Assembly (NCBI GenBank): GCA_002415025.1
Contig: DIBR01000011.1
Location: 38,519-86,962, forward strand
DNA: 48,444 bases
Direction: 5' to 3'
Source: Spongiibacteraceae bacterium UBA5047
Lineage (GTDB): Bacteria; Pseudomonadota; Gammaproteobacteria; Pseudomonadales; Spongiibacteraceae
Positions 42,261-48,444 of this stretch are shown one piece after another (position 1 is the stretch's first letter; the number at the start of each line of letters is the position of its first letter). Below the pieces are notes generated by a model. That model was not told the DNA's origin. It saw only the letters and a program-made list of their open reading frames with translations, and ran no database searches. The position numbers were made by a program, and so were the translations under genes.

Positions 42261-43625
42261 CTAATCATCTTGACTTTCGAGCTGCTCGAAGGCCGAAGCC
42301 ATCGTCGGGTTATTCTTCGTCAGCTTTTTCACAGTCACATCCTGCGCCTTGTCATTGGCCAAGCGGAGGTTGCGGTCGGTGCCGAGCAACGCTTCCTTGG
42401 TCTTCTGAAGGTGATTGATGGATTTATCAATCTCATCAATCGCGGTCTGGAACTTTCGGTTTGCTAGGTCGTAGTTTTTAGCAAAGGCCGTCTTGAAGAT
42501 ATCGAGGTCATTCTCGAAGTTAGTGATATCGATATTCTGGGCTTTGACCAGTGCAAGTTCCTGCTTGTACTCCAATGAGTTCATCGCGGCATTTCGCAGT
42601 AGCGTAATCATGGGGATAAAGAACTGAGGGCGAATCACGTACATTTTGGGGTAGCGATGGAAGACGTCCACGATGCCAGAGTTGTACAGCTCACTCTCCG
42701 GCTCCAGCAGCGAGACCAAAATGGCGTACTCGCAGCCCTTCTCATTACGGTCTTTGTCCAGCTCCTTGAGAAAGTCTTCGTTTCTCTTTTTGGTCGCGGT
42801 GGTGTCGCTCTCGTTTTTCATCTCAAACATGATAGAGACGATGGGCGTGCCGTTTTCATCGGCGTCGCGGAAGATATAGTCGCCCTTACTGCCGGCGCTG
42901 GCGTCGTTGTCCTTTTCAAAGTAGGCCCTGGGAAAGGCGGTGGCACGGATGCGGTTAAACTCCGTTTCGCAGTGCTGCTCCAGGGTTTCGCCGACCATCT
43001 TGGTGGACAAACGCGCCTTCATATCCCGTAAGCGCTCAATAGCATCGTCCCGGTCTTTGATCTGGGTTTCGTATTTGTCTTTGAGCGATTGCTCCGAAGC
43101 CTGCTTTTCCAACTCAGCCTGGCTGAGTTTGTGCTGTAGTTGATCACGTTCCTTCTCGACCACCGATACAGCCTGAGTAATGGCAAGGGTTTTATTGACA
43201 TCGGAGGCCTCTAGCCTGGATTTCAGCTCCTGAATCTCCTGATTTAAACGCGCCTCCATCAATTTGGTGGCGGATTCATTCTCCCGCTTTGCCTGCTGCA
43301 GGTCATTCAGTAGGGAATCACGCTCCTTCTCTACAACGTTAAGAGCTTCGGTGATGGCCAACTTCTGAGAGACAGCGCCTGCCTCCAATTTGGACTTCAG
43401 TTCCTGAATTTCAGCGTCCTTGGTCGACGCCGCCTTTTGCATTTCGCCAATGGCCTTCTCCTTCGCGAGAGCAACGGCATTCTCCTTATCCTTCTCGGCT
43501 AGGCTTAGTCGTTCCTGAAGTTGCTCCTCGAAGGCGTGGTCACGAACCTGTTTGAGGATATCGGCATAGCCCGCTTCGTCGATTTTGAAGGCCTTGCTGC
43601 AGTGGGGGCAGATTATTTCGTTCAT
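42261..43625 (-). CDS. DUF2130 protein (coiled coil plus PD-(D/E)XK-like nuclease fold)
   Basis: The 454-residue protein has an N-terminal ICPHCSKAF zinc-knuckle half, a long coiled coil (about residues 30-205) and a DUF2130 domain. Asp249 in GSKGDYIFRD and the E-x-K of IMFEMK (Glu268, Lys270) fit a PD-(D/E)XK nuclease core. The coiled coil contains a 58-residue tandem duplication (IQELKSKL at 73 and IQELKSRL at 131; VVEKERDSL at 97 and VVEKERDQL at 155). DUF2130 proteins are common in defence islands. Role unproven. Confidence 0.85.
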   Translation of the reverse strand: MNEIICPHCSKAFKIDEAGYADILKQVRDHAFEEQLQERLSLAEKDKENAVALAKEKAIGEMQKAASTKDAEIQELKSKLEAGAVSQKLAITEALNVVEKERDSLLNDLQQAKRENESATKLMEARLNQEIQELKSRLEASDVNKTLAITQAVSVVEKERDQLQHKLSQAELEKQASEQSLKDKYETQIKDRDDAIERLRDMKARLSTKMVGETLEQHCETEFNRIRATAFPRAYFEKDNDASAGSKGDYIFRDADENGTPIVSIMFEMKNESDTTATKKRNEDFLKELDKDRNEKGCEYAILVSLLEPESELYNSGIVDVFHRYPKMYVIRPQFFIPMITLLRNAAMNSLEYKQELALVKAQNIDITNFENDLDIFKTAFAKNYDLANRKFQTAIDEIDKSINHLQKTKEALLGTDRNLRLANDKAQDVTVKKLTKNNPTMASAFEQLESQDD

Positions 43626-43661
43626 TAAAAATTCCTTTTATTGGCAAGACTTTCCATACAT

Positions 43662-45155
43662 TTACTTCTCTAACAACCAAATGTCTTCTAACTCAGAGAC
43701 ATATTTAGATATATTTTCTCCAAGACAATGCTTGTATCGAAATGATGACAACGAAACATCTGAATCCGACACCGGCCATTCGAGCAACGTTAGTACACTT
43801 CGCTCAAGCAACACCCTCAAAGCTCGTCCTGCATGAGCAACATATTGTGTTTCAGCTGGCTTCAACGCGCGGCTATGAACCAACCTGTTCCTAATTTTAT
43901 ATAAACTCGCCGAGCTGCCAGAAAATACCGGCCATAAATCTTTATACTGAATATGATAATTCGTACAGAAAGCCTCAAACCTATCCTGAAGAGATACATT
44001 ATTAAGTGCCGGTAATTGCCTTTCAATCCGTTGACGAATAACCTCGTCATCAATCGAATTTTCAATCACTGATTTTAATTTGGAGAAAAGACGCTTGAAC
44101 TGGCTTTGACCTAATATCCGTTTACCATTACTTTCTCGCGTGAACTCCTCAACTAATTCTTCCAAGGCAGAAAATTGAGCAACGAACTGGCGTTCTATTA
44201 CACCGGGTGTTGGCTGCACTAATGCCACAACAGCACTACGCAGTCGATCTCCCCAACGACCAGATACACGTAAGGTGCTGTACGCCTGTTGCAAGAAATC
44301 TTGGGCATGAATACAGTCTATCAAATGAGCATCATAGGAACCTGCATGTGATTGAGTGCTAGGCCTTACTCGATCCAACCTATAGTGCCTTCTATGACAA
44401 CCATCAGACGTTATGACCGCATCCAAGCAAGTAACATATTCTCGTGATGCCAGCTTCACTAAGCTACAAATATCGTCCACAGAAGAATAATCTACGCCAC
44501 CAAGAACACCGTTATCGGCGGCACCCGCCATCTGACGAACAACTAACGTTTGGCTGGCTTGATATTTTCCAGACTCCGGCAGATCCTCATAATCATAGCG
44601 AACATCAATCTCAAAAAGCACCTCACCAAAACGTATACTTATCACGTCAAATCGCGATATTGTAACTTCTCCGGTATATGAAACTGTACGTATATGTTTA
44701 GGATCACACCATCGGTTGGGAGTTAATCTAAATTCGATTTCAATTTTATTATTATCACTGGTAACGTCGGACTGACTTCCGAAAACCGTCTCCACATATA
44801 AACCAGAAAAACGCATATCACCTTTATAAGAAATCAGGTTATGCGGCCAATAGGTAGCATTCCGATTTTTAAACCAACAGCGAGAGCCAATGACCTGCAT
44901 TTTCGGCCCACCGTCATCATCAATAATACTTATAAGCTCAAACTCAGCATGACGATCAGGTATTTTTCGATACTGCGCCTCTGTTAAGTGAGCTTTAATC
45001 TGCGGCTTTGTCAAAGGCTCAGAAGGAAGATCAAATTCACAATGCACATCACAAATTGACCAGTTATCGCCTTGAAATCTACAAAGTGAATGAAGTTTTT
45101 CCACCCGCAACTCCCTGTACATAAAACAATTGACTGACCTATAACCAAAGGACAC
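43662..45155 (-). CDS. HEPN-domain protein, ApeA-like (putative RNase)
   Basis: The 497-residue protein has a beta-rich N-terminal half (VIGSRCWFKNRNATYWPHN and onward) and a helical C-terminal part with the HEPN RNase signature IRNRLVHSR: Arg422 and His427 in an RN-x(3)-H arrangement. This two-part build resembles ApeA anti-phage proteins, which act by cutting tRNA or other RNA. The start is a GTG at 45155 without a good ribosome-binding site; Met at 45122 is an alternative. It is more AT-rich than its neighbours and lies 12 bp after the DUF6602 gene. Confidence 0.65.
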   Translation of the reverse strand: MSFGYRSVNCFMYRELRVEKLHSLCRFQGDNWSICDVHCEFDLPSEPLTKPQIKAHLTEAQYRKIPDRHAEFELISIIDDDGGPKMQVIGSRCWFKNRNATYWPHNLISYKGDMRFSGLYVETVFGSQSDVTSDNNKIEIEFRLTPNRWCDPKHIRTVSYTGEVTISRFDVISIRFGEVLFEIDVRYDYEDLPESGKYQASQTLVVRQMAGAADNGVLGGVDYSSVDDICSLVKLASREYVTCLDAVITSDGCHRRHYRLDRVRPSTQSHAGSYDAHLIDCIHAQDFLQQAYSTLRVSGRWGDRLRSAVVALVQPTPGVIERQFVAQFSALEELVEEFTRESNGKRILGQSQFKRLFSKLKSVIENSIDDEVIRQRIERQLPALNNVSLQDRFEAFCTNYHIQYKDLWPVFSGSSASLYKIRNRLVHSRALKPAETQYVAHAGRALRVLLERSVLTLLEWPVSDSDVSLSSFRYKHCLGENISKYVSELEDIWLLEK

Positions 45156-45167
45156 GAACTACGTTTG

Positions 45168-46499
45168 CTAATCAGCTTCATCAATAATCAGAAGACTCAT
45201 ATAATAAGGCGAGTGGCCATACTTTTCGCACCACGCATCAAATTTATCCCGGTCATGCGCGATCCGACCCTGTCCGCCATCAACGTCTATCTGCATTGTA
45301 TGGTCATGGACAGGCCTAAGCCCATTACCCTCATACATAAAATAGCCGGTACCGATAAGCTCAGAAGAAATTTCCTTTAAACTTAACCCATGCTTTTCTT
45401 TCAAGTAGTCACATAGCCCTGTATCGTCACTACAGATCCAACCACCTTTGGTCATCATAAAACCAAATAGAGTTGAAGCTGGTGCACTGAGTAATGCTGG
45501 TTCCCATTCCAAACTGGGACGAGAGCTGAGCGCCTTTTCCTTAAATTCATGTGAGTTATATTTCCATCCAGATAAACCATCCTGGACAACAGCTTCAGCG
45601 ATTAGAAGAGGACTAAGGCTCTCCATATGCAGCCCATCATTCCAAGGCATCTTCACACGGCAGTAATGGCAAATCTTTGTCCAAACGACTTCGAGAAGAA
45701 TTCGCGCTGGATTTTCCCGAGTCGAAGAAAAAGCCACCCAATCGTTATTCTCCCACTTACACAAAAACGGCAATCCATTGTTCTTCAACAAGCTAAAGTT
45801 GTTCGACAAAACCAACGATGGAAGACTAGGCATTCCAAACCCAGCACCTTGTCCTACATACCCTTCAAGAATATCCAAAAACGCTCCTCGTAATCCGGCT
45901 TCAGTTTTATAGCCATCAAAGCCCAAAATCACTGCTGAGGGACAAAAGTGGTCAAAAAGTAACGAATGGAAAAGAATGTTCTTCTCAACGGGTAATTGTC
46001 CTAACTGGGCAACCGATTCAGGTGCTTTGTAACCTGATATCTGCGCAAAGTGCTGTCTAACCGCTGATATATCCTGATCAAACTCATTATTATCCAGCTG
46101 TACGCAAATCCGCTCTGTAGCCGCCTTTTTTATCGCACCGAGATGATACATTGCATCAAGAAGATCAGCTTTATTGAGTGTTTTCTTAACCTCCAGAATG
46201 CATAGCACCTGTTCAATGGGATATATGTATTTTCCAGTCAGGCCATACTCTGCCCCCTCTCCGTCGACGAGCATACAGTCGATTTGATTGGGTAATTGCT
46301 TGCCAGCGACAGTTACAAAACCAGACACAACTTTCAGGCCTAAGCTCTTCGGGAGGACAAACTGCTGATCAATCCCTTTACCAGCAATCGCTTCGTAGGC
46401 CTCTCCTAAAGTTGGCATATGAAGCATCTCAAAGCCATCTAGAGCCTGTCGCTCCTTGGCTATGAACTGTTCCAGCATTTGTGACGCATACTCAATCAC
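45168..46499 (-). CDS. DUF6602-like protein with PD-(D/E)XK motif
   Basis: The 443-residue protein has NQIDCMLVDG (Asp74) and VLCILEVKKTLNKADLL (Glu103, Lys105), the D...ExK pattern of restriction-type nucleases and of the DUF6602 family. The C-terminal part is unassigned. Its start overlaps the pglX stop by 8 bases, so it is made together with the methylase. It is followed by the HEPN gene. A nuclease effector or DNA sensor in the BREX locus is likely by context. Confidence 0.72.
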   Translation of the reverse strand: MIEYASQMLEQFIAKERQALDGFEMLHMPTLGEAYEAIAGKGIDQQFVLPKSLGLKVVSGFVTVAGKQLPNQIDCMLVDGEGAEYGLTGKYIYPIEQVLCILEVKKTLNKADLLDAMYHLGAIKKAATERICVQLDNNEFDQDISAVRQHFAQISGYKAPESVAQLGQLPVEKNILFHSLLFDHFCPSAVILGFDGYKTEAGLRGAFLDILEGYVGQGAGFGMPSLPSLVLSNNFSLLKNNGLPFLCKWENNDWVAFSSTRENPARILLEVVWTKICHYCRVKMPWNDGLHMESLSPLLIAEAVVQDGLSGWKYNSHEFKEKALSSRPSLEWEPALLSAPASTLFGFMMTKGGWICSDDTGLCDYLKEKHGLSLKEISSELIGTGYFMYEGNGLRPVHDHTMQIDVDGGQGRIAHDRDKFDAWCEKYGHSPYYMSLLIIDEAD

Positions 46500-48444
46500 C
46501 TTTTTTACCCGTGACTGCCTTCACTTCCGCCAACAGATCACCAAACTTGCCGTAGTTGACCTTTACACCATCGTCTAGATCCAGGGTGATGCGCTGGTCG
46601 GCATAGTGGCGGAGGTTTTCATCGAAGCGGCGAAGTTCGTCGAGTTGCTTGATGAGTTTGTCTTTTTGCTTTTGGAAGCGTTTTTGCTCGGCGCTGGAAG
46701 TTGAGGAGTGGATGTCCTGATCGAGGTTGTCGATACGGGCCTGCATCCGGGATTGCAGGGGGACAACGTATTCCATGCGCATACGGGAGAGAGTGCCGGC
46801 ATTGTAGCGGTGCAGGTACACGAGGGCCTCGAAGGCTTTGTGTTTGCCGGAGCTGAACAGCCAGTAGATGGGCCGCTTCTTGTAGGTTTGCAGGTGGTCT
46901 TTGTAGAAGTCGCGACTGAGGTAGCGGCGAACGGTGTCGTCAGCGGATTCACTTGCTTTGCTGCCGAGGGACTCGGCGAGCCAGGCCATGTTCTCGGCTT
47001 CGGTATCTTCCCCCCAGACGACGCGGACGAATTCGCGGATACGGTTGGCGCCGTCGTCGTCGAACCAGGCTTCGTCGGTGATGGGGACGATGCCGTCGTC
47101 ATCAGCCGGGAAGCTGGTGTAGCGGCCGGGGTCGAAGCCCTCGTTACCGGCGTGGGCGTAGATCAGACCGGGGGCGTCGAGACTGTAGCGGCCCATCATG
47201 CAGCCGACCATATAGGAGATAAGGCGCTGAGACTCAGCATCCTTCTCGGCCTCGTGCACAAACCTCTCAATCGTTTCTGATTCTGCAGAGATTCTTCCAC
47301 TTAAGTTTAGAGAACGTTCTATCGACTGATTTACTTCATCCTCAATGCTGGCCGCCTCTGCATGTAAGTCATCCAATTGCGTTTTGTATATCTCGAAGCC
47401 GGAAGAAAGCGAGCCCGCCAACCGATATTTAACAATCGGACTCTCCGTGAAACCCCAAGATTGTTCGAACTGATCCCAATCAATTCTCGCAATCTCAATA
47501 AGCTGCGTGACCTTTGCTTCGCTGATTGCATCCATCGCGTCAGCAACGATCGGAAGTGACGCGATATGCCCAACCTCGTAATTTAATGTTGGAGAGAGAA
47601 ACTTCAGAATATTGGTCACAACACGACTGTTGCAGAACCCAAGATTCTTCAGTATCTGCTCATGTTTGGTAGAAAATATCGATGTTCCAGCAACGTCGAA
47701 CGCGAAACCGATTGGGATATATCGGAATGCGGGTGCTCCGCTACTGATCTTCGACCATGTGATGCATTCTTTGAAGTACTTGTCGCGATTGATGACACGG
47801 CCGTTTGATTTGACTTTCACGCCGGGGGTATTGTCAATGTAGTCACAAATGGTCTGCCCAGAGTTTTCGTAGTTAACAACAAAACGATTGTTGCCGTACC
47901 AGCGCCTAAACTCTCCACCTTTATTGTATGGAAACCATTTGGCGCCTGATTCTCGGGCATCCGTTTGGCTGGTGGCGCACAGATTCAGCTTTCGCCCATC
48001 TACCTCTGTCCAGAGGCGAACGAAGAGATCGTTGTTTGTCGTTGCCATGCCTTGTCTGGGCATCGCTACGTCTTTCATCAACTTGCAACCATCAAAAAGG
48101 TCAATTATTGCCTTATCCGCCCAATACGCCACCGGGCATCCCGGAATTTTCTTGAAATCATCCTGGGCCGTCGCATCAAAGCGGCTCTGACCCGTTCGCA
48201 GGGCCTCAGCTTTGGCGGGTTCATTGCCATCCACGAGCCGAGAGAACACGGGGCGAAAGCCGGTGACATGCCAAGGTTGCAGCACAAAGGCCGTGGTCTG
48301 CACGACTTCGCCCGAGATCTCACTGAACGCCCGGGCACCAAGATGCGCCATCGTGCTGATGCTTCGGTCTTCTAGTAGCTTCGTCCGCATGCCCTCAAAG
48401 CTCGATAGAAACATCCAGCTCTGCATCGTCACCATGCTGTTGAA
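46492..48444 (-). CDS. pglX: BREX adenine-specific DNA methyltransferase PglX, C-terminal part (5' part outside window)
   Basis: The visible 650 residues begin FNSMVTMQSWMFLSSFEGMR and end LLAEVKAVTGKKGD. They match the C-terminal half of type 1 PglX: DDFKKIPGCPVAYWADK, KWFPYNKGGEFRRWYGN, and GIVPITDEAWFDDD. The methylase motifs (SAM loop, NPPY) lie beyond the right edge. PglX methylates adenine in host DNA to mark it as self and is needed for exclusion of unmodified phage. It is normally about 1,200 residues; the gene is open to the end of the window, so it is not truncated by a visible event. Confidence 0.93.
   Translation of the reverse strand, partial: FNSMVTMQSWMFLSSFEGMRTKLLEDRSISTMAHLGARAFSEISGEVVQTTAFVLQPWHVTGFRPVFSRLVDGNEPAKAEALRTGQSRFDATAQDDFKKIPGCPVAYWADKAIIDLFDGCKLMKDVAMPRQGMATTNNDLFVRLWTEVDGRKLNLCATSQTDARESGAKWFPYNKGGEFRRWYGNNRFVVNYENSGQTICDYIDNTPGVKVKSNGRVINRDKYFKECITWSKISSGAPAFRYIPIGFAFDVAGTSIFSTKHEQILKNLGFCNSRVVTNILKFLSPTLNYEVGHIASLPIVADAMDAISEAKVTQLIEIARIDWDQFEQSWGFTESPIVKYRLAGSLSSGFEIYKTQLDDLHAEAASIEDEVNQSIERSLNLSGRISAESETIERFVHEAEKDAESQRLISYMVGCMMGRYSLDAPGLIYAHAGNEGFDPGRYTSFPADDDGIVPITDEAWFDDDGANRIREFVRVVWGEDTEAENMAWLAESLGSKASESADDTVRRYLSRDFYKDHLQTYKKRPIYWLFSSGKHKAFEALVYLHRYNAGTLSRMRMEYVVPLQSRMQARIDNLDQDIHSSTSSAEQKRFQKQKDKLIKQLDELRRFDENLRHYADQRITLDLDDGVKVNYGKFGDLLAEVKAVTGKKGD

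Noticed and set aside
46575..47280. Overlapping long ORFs on both strands inside pglX
   Set aside because: They are shadows: composition is skewed (Ser/Thr/Pro or Val/Gly) and the pglX frame carries the family motifs.
1..48444. CRISPR array or complete insertion sequence
   Set aside because: I found no regularly spaced repeat array and no transposase gene; the repeats present are the att duplications, the REPIN and the iterons.

Overview
The window reads as chromosomal DNA of a Gram-negative gammaproteobacterium, probably a marine or polysaccharide-degrading lineage near Cellvibrionales. The reasons are two large TonB-dependent receptors, a BcsG-type cellulose-modification enzyme, a complete Entner-Doudoroff gene set and a periplasmic GMC-type sugar dehydrogenase. 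The order-level guess is inference.

Bases 1-6670 hold ordinary chromosomal genes on the + strand. They are the 3' end of one bcsG copy, a complete second bcsG, a TraF_2-like outer-membrane protein, a zinc-less MDR oxidoreductase, and a pair made of a luciferase-like flavin oxidoreductase and an APH-type phosphotransferase.

Bases 6685-26649 form a sugar-catabolic supercluster. A TonB receptor (6685-9141, -) diverges from zwf-pgl-edd-glk (9436-14334, +). Facing it is a long minus-strand series: TonB receptor, small membrane protein, gluconate-2-dehydrogenase-subunit-3-like Tat protein, GMC oxidoreductase with a Cys cluster, ThuA protein, Gfo/Idh/MocA oxidoreductase, TIM-barrel isomerase, eda, MFS sugar permease and a LacI-family regulator (25548 down to 14354). 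A tagatose/psicose-3-epimerase-like gene diverges from it at 25798. Two near-identical LacI-type operators (9366-9379 and 25704-25717) lie in the two divergent promoter regions and probably tie the set into one regulon. The likely logic is uptake of a glycoside, oxidation to a 3-keto-glycoside in the periplasm, cleavage and re-reduction to glucose, then Glk, Zwf, Pgl, Edd and Eda to pyruvate and glyceraldehyde-3-phosphate. The keto-sugar part is inference from family membership.

At 27343-27602 there are two nested remnants of a tRNA-Lys(UUU) 3' end with its terminator. The longer copy is the attachment site of an integrated element that fills the rest of the window and continues past its right edge. 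No integrase or intact tRNA is visible; they would be expected beyond base 48444. The left half of the element (27890-35157) carries small proteins of one apparent family (four members), a candidate oriT with MobC and relaxase genes, a Lon-like AAA ATPase with a small membrane protein, and several unknown genes under strong AT-rich promoters.

The right part (35439-48444, all minus strand) is a type 1 BREX phage-defence operon seen from its 3' end: pglX (partial), DUF6602 protein, HEPN protein, DUF2130 protein, zinc-ribbon protein, Fic, pglZ and brxL. Four genes between pglX and fic form an embedded accessory cassette rich in candidate nucleases. The earlier BREX genes (brxA, brxB, brxC) are not in the window.
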